From assembly GCF_001718835.1 (NCBI RefSeq), contig NZ_CP013443.1:620001-684000 (forward strand): DNA of 64,000 nucleotides, read 5' to 3'. The notes beneath the pieces were generated by a model that made no database searches, was not told the DNA's origin, and was given only the letters and a program-made list of their open reading frames with translations. Position numbers and translations under genes: made by a program. The DNA is from Burkholderia cepacia (lineage in GTDB: Bacteria > Pseudomonadota > Gammaproteobacteria > Burkholderiales > Burkholderiaceae). Below, in pieces: positions 1-8,387 of this stretch. Position 1 is the first letter of the stretch. Every line of letters begins with the position of its first letter.

Positions 1-82
1 GCGCGGGAACTATTTTTCCGGCGAATGCCTTGTCGTGTCTGCGCGTGAGCGATGTCAAGACCTCCATCGCAAATTATCCGTT

Positions 83-110
83 TTGACCTCGTCCGAATGT
101 CCACTATACT
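83..110 (+). promoter_or_regulatory. nrdA promoter (-35/-10)
   Basis: A TTGACC hexamer at 83-88 and a TATACT hexamer at 105-110 are separated by 16 bases, a good match to the sigma-70 consensus in a very G+C-rich background. Transcription would start near 117. The -10 element lies inside the first NrdR box, which suits repression by occlusion. The function is inferred from motif and position upstream of nrdA. Confidence 0.6.
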
Positions 111-147
111 TGGTGCCAGTTGAGCGGTTCTGCACTAGATATAGTGT
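101..147 (+). promoter_or_regulatory. Tandem NrdR boxes upstream of nrdA
   Basis: Two 16-base palindrome-like sites resemble the NrdR box consensus (ACACTATATATAGTGT type): one at 101-116 beginning CCACTATAC, and a better one at 132-147 reading GCACTAGATATAGTGT. They are separated by 15 bases, so their starts are 31 bp apart (about three helical turns), the usual arrangement for paired NrdR boxes. NrdR is the ATP/dATP-sensing repressor of ribonucleotide reductase genes. Box 1 covers the -10 hexamer and box 2 lies just past the likely start site. The motif and spacing are seen directly; repression is inferred. Confidence 0.75.
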
Positions 148-434
148 GTGTCGCAGGGGAAACCCGAGCGGCACCGGCCGGCGGCCAACGCCGGCGGACA
201 GGGTTCTCAGGGCGGCGCGTCAGGCCGGGCGGTCCGGGCGTCGCGATCAGCGCAGCAAGTGTCGACGGGGCGCAGGACACATGACGAAGCACCAGACCGG
301 ATCACGTGCATCACGACGACCGAACCGGCTTCCCCGGCGCATCGCTCGCCTCTTACCGCTCGCGCACCGCGTTGCGCAGCGTTCGTTTTAATCCGCGGTT
401 CTCTCCGCACCATCCAACACCAGGAGCTTTGCAC
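148..434 (+). other. Long untranslated leader of nrdA
   Basis: About 290 bases lie between the second NrdR box and the nrdA start codon. I see no convincing gene: short open frames exist, but none has a ribosome site followed by Burkholderia-like codon use. If the promoter at 83-110 is the only one, the nrdA mRNA has an untranslated leader of roughly 315 bases. Bases 1-82 hold nothing I recognise. Confidence 0.4.
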
Positions 435-3425
435 ATGCAAACCACCGACAACGCGACGTCCCAGTACGAGAGCGCCTCGAGCCGTCCGCTCGGCGGGACC
501 GAACAGGGCGCGAAGGCGCTCGCGCCGCAGGCCACGTTCGCCGACTACAAGGTGATCCGCCGCAACGGCAGCGTCGTATCGTTCGAACCTTCGAAGATCG
601 CGATCGCGGTGACCAAGGCTTTCCTGGCCGTCAACGGCGGGCAGGGCGCGGCATCGGCGCGCGTGCGCGAGCAGGTCGAACAGCTGACGCACAACGTCGT
701 GCGCGCGCTCGTGCGCAGCCGCCCGAACGGCGGTACGTTCCATATCGAAGACATCCAGGACCAGGTCGAACTCGCGCTGATGCGCGGCGGCGAGCACAAC
801 GTCGCGCGTGCGTACGTGCTGTATCGCGAGAAGCGTCACCTCGAGCGCCAGCATGCGGGCGAGGAAGCCGCGGCAGCGGGCGGCGAGTCGAGCACCGGCA
901 TCAACGTCGTCGACAACGGCGTCACGCGCCCGCTCGACCTGAACGCACTGCGTGCACTGATCGTGTCGGCATGCGACGGTCTCGGCGCTGCGGTTAACCC
1001 TGACCCGATCGTCGCGGAAACGGTGAAGAACCTGTACGACGGCGTGCCGATGAGCCAGGTCTACGACTCGGCGATCCTCGCGGCGCGCACGATGATCGAG
1101 AAGGATCCGGCATACAGCCAGGTCACGGCCCGCATCCTGCTGCACACGATCCGTCGCGAGATCCTCGGCGAGGAAGTCGTCCAGGCCGAGATGCCGGCCC
1201 GTTACGCGGAATACTTCCCGCAGTTCCTGAAGCGCGGCGTCGACGCCGGCCTGCTCGACGACAAGCTGCTGCAGTTCGACCTGAAGCGCCTCGGCGAAGC
1301 GCTCGACGCGAACCGCGACCTGCAGTTCGGCTACCTCGGCCTGCAGACGCTGTACGACCGCTACTTCCTGCACGTCGACGGCACCCGCATCGAAATGCCG
1401 CAGGCATTCTTCATGCGCGTCGCGATGGGCCTGTCGCTGAACGAGATCGACCGCGAGACGCGCGCGATCGAGTTCTACAACGTGCTGTCCAGCTTCGACT
1501 TCATGAGCTCGACGCCGACGCTGTTCAACTCGGGCACGCACCGCTCGCAGCTGTCGTCGTGCTACCTGACGACGGTCGCGGACGATCTCGACGGCATCTA
1601 TGAGGCGCTGAAGGAAAACGCGCTGCTGTCGAAGTTCGCCGGCGGCCTCGGCAACGACTGGACGCGCGTGCGTGCACTCGGCTCGCATATCAAGGGAACG
1701 AACGGCAAGTCGCAAGGCGTGGTCCCGTTCCTGAAGGTCGTCAACGACACGGCCGTCGCGGTCAACCAGGGCGGCAAGCGCAAGGGCGCGGTCTGCGCGT
1801 ACCTCGAATCGTGGCACCTCGACATCGAGGAATTCCTCGAGCTGCGCAAGAACACCGGCGACGACCGCCGCCGTACGCACGACATGAACACGGCGAACTG
1901 GATTCCCGACCTGTTCATGAAGCGCGTGATGGAAGGCGCCGACTGGACGCTGTTCTCGCCGTCGACCTGCCCGGACCTGCACGACAAGTTCGGCGCCGAT
2001 TTCGAGAAGGCTTACACGGCTTACGAAGAGAAGGTCGCGCGCGGCGAGATCAAGCTGTTCAAGAAGATCCCGGCGCAGCAACTCTGGCGCAAGATGCTCG
2101 GCATGCTGTTCGAGACGGGCCACCCGTGGATCACGTTCAAGGATCCGTGCAACGTGCGCTCGCCGCAGCAGCACGTCGGCGTCGTCCACTCGTCGAACCT
2201 GTGCACGGAAATCACGCTGAACACGAGCGACACCGAAATCGCGGTGTGCAACCTCGGCTCGGTGAACCTCGTCGCCCACCTGGTGAAGCAGGCCGACGGC
2301 AGCTACGCGCTCGACCACGAGAAGCTGAAGCGCACGATCAGCGTCGCGATGCGCATGCTCGACAACGTGATCGACATCAACTACTACGCGGTGCCGAAGG
2401 CGCGTAACTCGAACCTGAAGCACCGTCCGGTCGGCATGGGCATCATGGGCTTCCAGGACTGCCTGCACCTGCTGCGCACGCCGTACGCGTCGGAAGCGGC
2501 GGTCGAGTTCGCCGATCGTTCGATGGAAGCGGTCTGCTACTACGCGTACTACGCGTCGACCGAGCTGGCCGAGGAACGCGGCCGCTACTCGAGCTACCGC
2601 GGCTCGCTGTGGGATCGCGGCATCCTCCCGCAGGACACGCTGAAGCTGCTGACGGAAGCGCGCGGCGGTTACGTCGAGGTCGACACGTCGGCGTCGCTCG
2701 ACTGGACGTCGCTGCGTTCGCGGATCGCCGCACACGGCATGCGCAACTCGAATTGCGTCGCGATCGCGCCGACGGCGACGATCTCGAACATCATCGGCGT
2801 GTCGGCCTGTATCGAGCCGACCTTCCAGAACCTGTACGTGAAGTCGAACCTGTCGGGCGAATTCACGGTGGTCAACGAGTACCTCGTCCGCGACCTGAAG
2901 GAACGCGGCCTGTGGGACGAAGTGATGGTCGCCGACCTGAAGTACTTCGACGGCATGCTGTCGCGCATCGACCGCATCCCGGCCGACCTGCGCGCGATCT
3001 ACGCGACCGCGTTCGAAGTCGACCCGACGTGGCTGGTCGAAGCGGCATCGCGTCGCCAGAAGTGGATCGACCAGGCGCAGTCGCTGAACATCTACATGGG
3101 CGGCGCGTCGGGCAAGAAGCTCGACGAGGTCTACAAGCTCGCATGGCTGCGCGGCCTGAAGACGACCTACTACCTCCGCACGATGGCGGCGACGCACGTC
3201 GAGAAGTCGACGGTCGCGCACGGCGCGCTGAATGCAGTGCCGACGAGCGGCTCGAGCAGCGGCGGCGCGCAAGGCGCAGCGGGCGGCTTCGGTGCGGCGG
3301 GCGGCGATGCGTCGTCGGGCGCGGTCAACGCAGCACCGGCACTCGCGCCGGTCGAGGCGGATGGCCCGGTGTGCACGATGCGTCCGGGCGATCCTGGCTT
3401 CGACGAGTGCGAAGCGTGCCAGTAA
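435..3425 (+). CDS. nrdA: Ribonucleoside-diphosphate reductase, class Ia, alpha subunit
   Basis: Large catalytic subunit that reduces ribonucleoside diphosphates to deoxy forms in the cytoplasm, with NrdB supplying the radical. The product is 996 residues. An ATP-cone (allosteric activity domain) covers about residues 35-125. The core carries the NSGTHRSQLSSCYL segment with a redox cysteine, the catalytic NLCTEI motif, and a downstream VCNLGSVNL cysteine. The C-terminus DECEACQ holds the mobile CxxC pair that passes electrons from thioredoxin or glutaredoxin. The ATG at 435 is preceded by AGGAG at 422-426, so I prefer it to the open frame extending to 306. A Ser/Gly/Ala-rich linker (about residues 930-975) precedes the tail. 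Likely repressed by NrdR. Confidence 0.96.
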   Translation: MQTTDNATSQYESASSRPLGGTEQGAKALAPQATFADYKVIRRNGSVVSFEPSKIAIAVTKAFLAVNGGQGAASARVREQVEQLTHNVVRALVRSRPNGGTFHIEDIQDQVELALMRGGEHNVARAYVLYREKRHLERQHAGEEAAAAGGESSTGINVVDNGVTRPLDLNALRALIVSACDGLGAAVNPDPIVAETVKNLYDGVPMSQVYDSAILAARTMIEKDPAYSQVTARILLHTIRREILGEEVVQAEMPARYAEYFPQFLKRGVDAGLLDDKLLQFDLKRLGEALDANRDLQFGYLGLQTLYDRYFLHVDGTRIEMPQAFFMRVAMGLSLNEIDRETRAIEFYNVLSSFDFMSSTPTLFNSGTHRSQLSSCYLTTVADDLDGIYEALKENALLSKFAGGLGNDWTRVRALGSHIKGTNGKSQGVVPFLKVVNDTAVAVNQGGKRKGAVCAYLESWHLDIEEFLELRKNTGDDRRRTHDMNTANWIPDLFMKRVMEGADWTLFSPSTCPDLHDKFGADFEKAYTAYEEKVARGEIKLFKKIPAQQLWRKMLGMLFETGHPWITFKDPCNVRSPQQHVGVVHSSNLCTEITLNTSDTEIAVCNLGSVNLVAHLVKQADGSYALDHEKLKRTISVAMRMLDNVIDINYYAVPKARNSNLKHRPVGMGIMGFQDCLHLLRTPYASEAAVEFADRSMEAVCYYAYYASTELAEERGRYSSYRGSLWDRGILPQDTLKLLTEARGGYVEVDTSASLDWTSLRSRIAAHGMRNSNCVAIAPTATISNIIGVSACIEPTFQNLYVKSNLSGEFTVVNEYLVRDLKERGLWDEVMVADLKYFDGMLSRIDRIPADLRAIYATAFEVDPTWLVEAASRRQKWIDQAQSLNIYMGGASGKKLDEVYKLAWLRGLKTTYYLRTMAATHVEKSTVAHGALNAVPTSGSSSGGAQGAAGGFGAAGGDASSGAVNAAPALAPVEADGPVCTMRPGDPGFDECEACQ

Positions 3426-3790
3426 CGCAGTGCGCCTGACCTGAGAAGCAGGCAAGGGCGGCGCACACGACGACCGATCGAGGTTGAAGTGTGCGCCGCT
3501 CTCAACTAAAAAAATGATAAGGAATCTGTAACGCGGCACCTGCGTTGCAGGCAGTGACAAGCGATCGAAACGTCCCCGACGACGTCGTGTTTCGGTCAGC
3601 GTTCGATGCGTCGAGCGCACCTCGCGATACACGCGCGACTCGCATCGCGCGCTGCATGAATGACGATGCGTTGCTCAAAGTGTTGTATCGAGGTCGCAAC
3701 GCGAATCGAAAAAAGGATTTTTCGTGAGCGAACCCTTTTATCGCTCAGGAAAAGATGGTACAAACCGTTCTAAATTGATGGTGAGAATTT
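3426..3790. other. nrdA-nrdB intergenic region with hairpin
   Basis: This 365-base gap holds no convincing gene. It contains a perfect 11-bp stem, GCGGCGCACAC at 3458-3468 pairing with GTGTGCGCCGC at 3489-3499, with a 20-base loop. It is followed by an A-run rather than a T-run, so it is not a classical terminator on the plus strand; it could attenuate or stabilise the nrdA message. An AT-richer stretch from about 3690 to 3785 may hold an nrdB promoter, but I see no clean hexamer pair and no second NrdR box. Confidence 0.4.
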
Positions 3791-5002
3791 ATGCTCAACT
3801 GGGATGACGAGAAGACTGCCGTAACCCCCGCGAGCGGAGCGCAGCAAAACGCGATGCGCACCTCCGCCGGGATGGCTGTCGGAATGCAGGCTGCAACGCC
3901 TGCCGCCCATCAGGTCCGTGACATTTTCGAAGGCGATCTTGCGGTGCCGCCGCAAGCATCGGCTGTTCCCGCCGGCGGTTCGGAAGCGCGGGTCAATGTC
4001 GCCGACAAGCGCATCATCAACGGCCAGACTGACGTGAATCAGCTGGTGCCGTTCAAGTACAAGTGGGCGTGGGAAAAGTATCTGGCCGGTTGCGCGAACC
4101 ACTGGATGCCGCAGGAAATCAACATGTCCCGCGACATCGCACTGTGGAAGGACCCGAACGGTCTGACCGAGGACGAGCGCCGCATCGTGAAGCGCAACCT
4201 CGGCTTCTTCGTGACGGCCGATTCGCTCGCGGCGAACAACATCGTGCTCGGCACGTACCGCCACATCACGGCGCCCGAGTGCCGGCAGTTCCTGCTGCGC
4301 CAGGCGTTCGAGGAAGCGATCCACACGCACGCGTACCAATACATTGTCGAATCGCTCGGTCTCGACGAAGGCGAGATCTTCAACGCGTACCACGAGGTCA
4401 CGTCGATCCGCGCGAAGGACGAATTCCTGATCCCGTTCATCCACACGCTGACGGATCCGGCCTTCAAGACCGGCACGCTCGAAGCGGACCAGAAGCTGCT
4501 GAAGTCGCTGATCGTGTTCGCCTGCATCATGGAAGGCCTGTTCTTCTATGTCGGGTTCACGCAGATCCTCGCGCTCGGCCGCCAGAACAAGATGACGGGT
4601 GCTGCAGAGCAATATCAGTACATCCTGCGCGACGAGTCGATGCACTGCAATTTCGGTATCGACCTGATCAACCAGATCAAGCTCGAGAACCCGCATCTCT
4701 GGACCGCGGAATTCCGCGCCGAGATCCGCGAGCTGTTCAAGCAGGCTGTCGAACTCGAATACCGCTACGCCGAAGACACGATGCCGCGCGGCGTGCTGGG
4801 TTTGAACGCGTCGATGTTCAAGAGCTATCTGCGCTTCATCAGCAACCGCCGTTGCCAGCAGATCGGCCTCGATCCGCTGTTCCCGAACGAGGAAAACCCG
4901 TTCCCGTGGATGAGCGAGATGATCGACCTGAAGAAGGAACGCAACTTCTTCGAGACGCGTGTGATCGAGTATCAGACGGGCGGCGCGCTGTCCTGGGAAT
5001 GA
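3791..5002 (+). CDS. nrdB: Ribonucleoside-diphosphate reductase, class Ia, beta subunit
   Basis: Radical-generating small subunit, 403 residues, ferritin-like helical fold with a di-iron site. The EEAIHTHAY segment carries ligands E175 and H178 and the radical tyrosine Y182 (by alignment with the E. coli EAIHSRSY motif). Further ligands sit in the IMEGLFFYVGF and DESMHCNFGIDL helices. The first 65 or so residues are an Ala/Pro-rich extension missing from the E. coli protein. The ATG at 3791 has only a weak GGTGAG ribosome site. It follows nrdA after 365 bases, so it may be co-transcribed or have its own promoter. Confidence 0.96.
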   Translation: MLNWDDEKTAVTPASGAQQNAMRTSAGMAVGMQAATPAAHQVRDIFEGDLAVPPQASAVPAGGSEARVNVADKRIINGQTDVNQLVPFKYKWAWEKYLAGCANHWMPQEINMSRDIALWKDPNGLTEDERRIVKRNLGFFVTADSLAANNIVLGTYRHITAPECRQFLLRQAFEEAIHTHAYQYIVESLGLDEGEIFNAYHEVTSIRAKDEFLIPFIHTLTDPAFKTGTLEADQKLLKSLIVFACIMEGLFFYVGFTQILALGRQNKMTGAAEQYQYILRDESMHCNFGIDLINQIKLENPHLWTAEFRAEIRELFKQAVELEYRYAEDTMPRGVLGLNASMFKSYLRFISNRRCQQIGLDPLFPNEENPFPWMSEMIDLKKERNFFETRVIEYQTGGALSWE

Positions 5003-5439
5003 CCCGCAGCAGCGACTCCGTCACGACGACGAGAAGCCGGCCGCCTCGCGGCGCCGGCCCTAGGTTTAGGAGCAAGAACGCCTGATGCAAAGCATGCCCG
5101 GTGCCTTAACGGCCCAACGACACGACAGGCACTTTGCGAACCCTTCAGTGGGATGGGCAAACTTCCCTCCGGAAAAAGCGGACGGCCGTGTGGCGGTCCG
5201 CTTGATCAAGCGATTAGGGGTAGCGGCGCGAGGTGCGCCGGCTACCGACTTGATTTGGCGCGCGAGGCCGGGTGGTCACGCGCGCCATACCGTATTCATT
5301 AGCGTAAGCGCGTGGTATCCGCGTACGCCGATGAATAGCCCGCTTCGAAGCGCACGTCCTGAACAGCGTCCGCGGGAAGCGGGTTTTGACGAAGGGTGTA
5401 GTTTGAACTGACTCTCATCTGAACCTGAAGGAGAACAAC
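5003..5439. other. Intergenic region between nrdB and the histone-like gene
   Basis: This 437-base gap has a clear hairpin: AAGCGGAC at 5176-5183 pairs with GTCCGCTT at 5196-5203, and inside it GCC pairs with GGC across one mismatch, leaving a 4-base loop. No T-run follows, so it is a weak candidate nrdB terminator. An open frame at 5085-5411 has no ribosome site and its composition is not gene-like. A TTGACG hexamer at 5386-5391 could belong to the histone gene promoter, but no partner -10 is evident. Confidence 0.35.
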
Positions 5440-6090
5440 ATGGCTACCGCCAAGAAGAAACCGGCTGCTAAGAAGGCTGCTGCGAAGAAGGCTGCTGCTC
5501 CGGCGAAGAAGGCTGCTGCAGTGAAGAAGGTTGCTGCGAAGAAGGTCGCGGTGAAGAAGGTTGCTGCGAAGAAGGCAGCACCGGCGAAGAAGGCCGCAGC
5601 GAAGAAGGCTGCTGCGAAGAAGGCCGCACCGGCGAAGAAGGCTGCTGCGAAGAAGGTTGCTGCGAAGAAGGTCGCGGTGAAGAAGGTTGCTGCAAAGAAA
5701 GTCGCTGCGAAGAAGGTCGCGGTGAAGAAGGTTGCTGCGAAGAAGGCAGCACCGGCGAAGAAGGCCGCAGCGAAGAAGGTTGCAGCCAAGAAGGTCGCTG
5801 CGAAGAAGGCAGCACCGGCGAAGAAGGCTGCTGCGAAGAAGGCCGCACCGGCGAAGAAGGCTGCTGCGAAGAAGGCCGCGCCTGCGAAGAAGGCTGCTGC
5901 GAAGACGGCAGCGCCCGCCAAGAAGGCTGCTGCACCGGCCAAGAAGGCTGCAGCTCCGAAGAAGGCCGTCGTGAAGAAGGCTGCGCCGGCAACGACCGCG
6001 TCGACCGCATCGGTTGCGCCGGCATCGGGCGTGAAGACCGCGCTCAACCCGGCAGCGGCATGGCCGTTCCCGACCGGCAGCCGTCCGTAA
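5440..6090 (+). CDS. Histone H1-like, Lys/Ala/Pro-repeat DNA-binding protein
   Basis: A 216-residue, extremely basic protein built almost wholly from short repeats of the type KKAAAKKAAPAKK and KKVAAKKVAVKK, like the C-terminal tail of eukaryotic histone H1 and the AlgP/HctB family. Such proteins bind DNA non-specifically and compact the nucleoid. The last 30 or so residues change to a Thr/Ala/Pro segment ending in PFPTGSRP. The ATG at 5440 follows AAGGAG at 5428-5433. A strong terminator lies 70 bases downstream, so it is probably monocistronic. The exact chromosomal role is inferred from family knowledge. Confidence 0.85.
   Translation: MATAKKKPAAKKAAAKKAAAPAKKAAAVKKVAAKKVAVKKVAAKKAAPAKKAAAKKAAAKKAAPAKKAAAKKVAAKKVAVKKVAAKKVAAKKVAVKKVAAKKAAPAKKAAAKKVAAKKVAAKKAAPAKKAAAKKAAPAKKAAAKKAAPAKKAAAKTAAPAKKAAAPAKKAAAPKKAVVKKAAPATTASTASVAPASGVKTALNPAAAWPFPTGSRP
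5461..5975 (+). repeat. Degenerate 15- to 45-base repeats encoding the KKAA/KKAAP tract
   Basis: Within the histone-like gene, units such as GAAGAAGGCTGCTGC and GAAGAAGGCAGCACCGGC recur many times with small synonymous changes. Longer blocks are also duplicated: a stretch encoding VAVKKVAAKKAAPAKKAAAKK appears twice. Such tracts expand and contract by recombination, so copy number probably varies between strains. Confidence 0.7.
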
Positions 6091-6111
6091 TCGAGGCTGA
6101 CCCGCACTACC

Positions 6112-6154
6112 CGGACACTCACGTGGTGTCCGTGGGTTGAGTAGCGCTACTCAA
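6112..6154. repeat. Hairpin plus perfect 18-bp palindrome downstream of the histone-like gene
   Basis: A 7-bp stem, CGGACAC at 6112-6118 with GTGTCCG at 6126-6132, is followed by a perfect palindrome TTGAGTAGCGCTACTCAA at 6137-6154. Both lie just before the intrinsic terminator at 6160-6192. They may protect the mRNA 3' end, or the palindrome may be a protein-binding site. The symmetry is seen directly; function is unknown. Confidence 0.5.
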
Positions 6155-6159
6155 TCAGT

Positions 6160-6192
6160 CCCGCCATCTGGCTCAGGTGGCGGGATTTTTTT
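6160..6192 (+). terminator. Intrinsic terminator of the histone-like gene
   Basis: CCCGCCATCTG at 6160-6170 pairs with CAGGTGGCGGG at 6174-6184 (one T-G wobble, 3-base loop), followed by A and seven Ts at 6186-6192. This is a textbook rho-independent terminator on the plus strand. Confidence 0.9.
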
Positions 6193-6225
6193 CGTCCGCA
6201 CGCGGCAGCACGGGGCGGCCAGGCG

Positions 6226-6259
6226 AAAAAAAACGCATGTGCAGCTTCGCACATGCGTT
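6226..6259 (-). terminator. Intrinsic terminator of the slyB-like gene
   Basis: Read on the minus strand, AACGCATGTGC (6259-6249) pairs with GCACATGCGTT (6242-6232) around a 6-base loop and runs into eight Ts (plus-strand A-run 6226-6233). It ends the minus-strand transcript of the slyB-like gene and faces the histone-gene terminator. Confidence 0.88.
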
Positions 6260-6293
6260 CGACCGCGGCTTGCGCCGCGAGCTGAGGTACCTG

Positions 6294-6767
6294 TTAGTGC
6301 GTGACGCGCGTGACGCCGCCGCTCGACAGCAGTCGTACCCGCTCGCCGGCGCGGAACGCTTCGCCGCTTGCTGCCTGCGTGATCGAGCGCAGATCGCCGT
6401 TGTCGAGGCGCACGGTGATTTCGACACCGTTCGCCGTGCTGAGGTTTTCGCCGACCGCGTTGCCCGCGACCGCGCCGACGAGACCGCCTGCGATCGCGGT
6501 CAGGATCGATCCCTTGCCGCCGCCGATCGCGCTGCCTGCCACCGCACCGAGTGCGCCGCCGCCGAGCGTGCCGATCGCACTACCGCCGCCGTCGGACTGG
6601 ATGCGCACTGCACGGACGCTTTCGACCGTGCCCATGCGGACCGTCTGTTCGCGCTGCGCCTGGCCGACGCTATAGACATCCGCCGAGCCCGGCGCGGTGA
6701 AGCAACCGGTGAGCGTCAGCGAGGCCGTCAGCATGGCCGCGAGCGTGAGGGTCTTTTTCGTCAACAT
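6294..6767 (-). CDS. slyB: Glycine-zipper outer-membrane lipoprotein, SlyB/Pcp type
   Basis: 157-residue small lipoprotein. The signal peptide MLTKKTLTLAAMLTASLTL is followed by a TGC lipobox, giving an acylated Cys near residue 22. The centre (about residues 60-105) is a Gly-rich zipper with GGGALGAVAGSAIGGG and GGLVGAVAGNAVGE repeats, typical of SlyB/Pcp proteins that span or stiffen the outer membrane. The C-terminal 50 residues form a small beta domain (VEITVRLDNGDLRSIT). The start has GGGAGAG upstream. It is the last gene of the minus-strand series and has its own terminator. The slyB symbol is by resemblance. Confidence 0.8.
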   Translation of the reverse strand: MLTKKTLTLAAMLTASLTLTGCFTAPGSADVYSVGQAQREQTVRMGTVESVRAVRIQSDGGGSAIGTLGGGALGAVAGSAIGGGKGSILTAIAGGLVGAVAGNAVGENLSTANGVEITVRLDNGDLRSITQAASGEAFRAGERVRLLSSGGVTRVTH

Positions 6768-6786
6768 CTTTGCTCTCCCACAATAT

Positions 6787-7725
6787 TCATTTGAGACTGT
6801 AACCGAATGCAGTCTCGAAGCGCGCGTCGATCTCGGCGCGCGTCAGTACGTAAGTCTGGGGCCCCTGGTGGGCGATCTTGATCGAGCCCATCAGGCTCGC
6901 GAGGCGGCCCGTGGTTGCCCAGTCGAGGCCATGCTCGATGCCGTACAGCAGGCCGCCCCGGAAGGCATCGCCGCAGCCGGTCGGATCGGCGATGTGCTCG
7001 GCCGGTACGACCGGAATCTGCTCCGCACCCTGTTTGTGGCGGATGGTCGCGCCGTGCTCGCCACGCGTAATGACGAGGGCGTCGACCCGGCTGGCGATTT
7101 CATCTTCGGACCATCCCGTCTTGTCGCTCACCAGCTTGGCCTCGTAGTCGTTGACCGCTACATAGGTCGCAAGTTCAATGCTGCGGCGCAGCGTCGCACC
7201 GTCGAACAGCGGCAGGCCCTGGCCCGGATCGAACACGAACGGCACACCGGCCTTCGCGAGCTCTTCCACGTGCTGCACCATCCCGTCGAAGCCGTCAGGG
7301 CCGACGATCGCGAGCTTGATGTCCGGCGCGTCGCCCGCGTGGTTCAGGTGCGATTGCATCATCGCGCCCGGGTGGAACGCCGCGATCTGGTTGTTGTCGA
7401 GATCGGTCGTGATCATCGCCTGCGCCGTATAGGTGTCGGGCAGCACGCGAACGTGGTCGCGGCGCAGGCCGAGCTGGTCGAGCCGGTCGAGATACGGCTG
7501 CGCGTCGAGCGCGCCCACCGTTCCCATCATGCGTGCATCGCCGCCGAGCAGGTGCAGCGCGTACGCGATGTTGCCCGCGCAGCCGCCGAATTCGCGGCGC
7601 ATCGTCGGCACCAGGAAGCTCAGGTTGATGAGGTGCACCTGGTCGGGGAGGATGTGCTCGCGGAACCGCCCTTCGAAGGTCATGATGGAGTCGTAGGCGA
7701 TCGAGCCGCAAATCAACGTAGCCAA
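6787..7725 (-). CDS. PfkB-family carbohydrate/nucleoside kinase (adenosine kinase-like)
   Basis: 312-residue ribokinase-fold enzyme. The N-terminal substrate region has GGCAGNIAYALHLLGG (about residues 47-62). The C-terminal signature DPTGCGDAFRGG (residues 247-258) carries the anion hole and catalytic base D253. Family members phosphorylate sugars or nucleosides with ATP; Burkholderia homologues of this length are usually called adenosine or nucleoside kinase, but the substrate cannot be read from the sequence. It lies 19 bases upstream of the slyB-like gene on the same strand, so the two may share a transcript. Confidence 0.85.
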   Translation of the reverse strand: MATLICGSIAYDSIMTFEGRFREHILPDQVHLINLSFLVPTMRREFGGCAGNIAYALHLLGGDARMMGTVGALDAQPYLDRLDQLGLRRDHVRVLPDTYTAQAMITTDLDNNQIAAFHPGAMMQSHLNHAGDAPDIKLAIVGPDGFDGMVQHVEELAKAGVPFVFDPGQGLPLFDGATLRRSIELATYVAVNDYEAKLVSDKTGWSEDEIASRVDALVITRGEHGATIRHKQGAEQIPVVPAEHIADPTGCGDAFRGGLLYGIEHGLDWATTGRLASLMGSIKIAHQGPQTYVLTRAEIDARFETAFGYSLK

Positions 7726-7810
7726 GGTGTGCGTTCCTGTAGAAATGAGGGACCCTGCGCGACAACGCCGCGCGAAAGGCGCGGCGCGGCAGGGGAAAGC
7801 GAAAGAAAGC

Positions 7811-8314
7811 TTACTTCAGTGCGGCGAGCGCTGCATCGTAGTTCGGCTCGTCCTTGATTTCGCCGACGAGTTCCGCGTGGATCACCTTGTCCTGCGCGTC
7901 GAGCACGACGACCGCACGGGCGGTCAGGCCGTTCAGCGGGCCGCTCGTCACGTCGACGCCGTACGCGTTCGCGAACGCGCGGCCGGTGCGGAACGTCGAT
8001 GCCGTCACGACGTTCGCGAGGCCTTCGGTCGTGCAGAAGCGCGTCGCGGCGAACGGCAGGTCGGCCGACACGACGACGACAACCGTGTTGTCGAGCGACG
8101 ATGCGGCTTCGTTGAACTTGCGGGTCGACGTCGCGCAGGTCGGCGTGTCGAGGCTCGGTACGATGTTCAGTACCTTGCGCTTGCCGGCGAAGCTGGCGAG
8201 CGACAGGTCGGCGAGATCCTTGCCGACCAGCTTGAAATCGGCGCCTTGCGCGCCGACGGCCGGGAACGTGCCGGCGAGATCGATCGGGTTGCCACCCAGC
8301 GTAACTTTGCTCAT
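7811..8314 (-). CDS. tpx: Thiol peroxidase
   Basis: 167-residue atypical 2-Cys peroxiredoxin that reduces hydrogen and alkyl peroxides using thioredoxin. The peroxidatic cysteine C60 lies in SLDTPTCATSTRKF and the resolving cysteine C94 in RFCTTEGL, both family signatures. Length and N-terminal MSKVTLGGNPI match Tpx. It sits between the PfkB kinase and the zinc-ribbon gene on the minus strand with modest gaps (85 and 73 bases), so transcription may be independent. Confidence 0.95.
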   Translation of the reverse strand: MSKVTLGGNPIDLAGTFPAVGAQGADFKLVGKDLADLSLASFAGKRKVLNIVPSLDTPTCATSTRKFNEAASSLDNTVVVVVSADLPFAATRFCTTEGLANVVTASTFRTGRAFANAYGVDVTSGPLNGLTARAVVVLDAQDKVIHAELVGEIKDEPNYDAALAALK

Positions 8315-8387
8315 GTTCGTGCTCCGAATGAGCGCGCCGCTCGGGCGCGCGGGTTGAGACGGGCGCGCATGCGCGCGCCGCGGTGCG

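Noticed and set aside
207..3632. 1141-residue minus-strand open frame across nrdA
   Set aside because: It mirrors nrdA, is Arg-rich and lacks any domain; long antisense frames are expected in DNA of this G+C content.
5085..5411. 108-residue open frame between nrdB and the histone gene
   Set aside because: No ribosome site, non-coding-like composition and no recognisable motif.
5415..6122. 235-residue minus-strand open frame opposite the histone-like gene
   Set aside because: It is the reverse reading of the KKAA repeats (Phe/Ala repeats) with no start signals.
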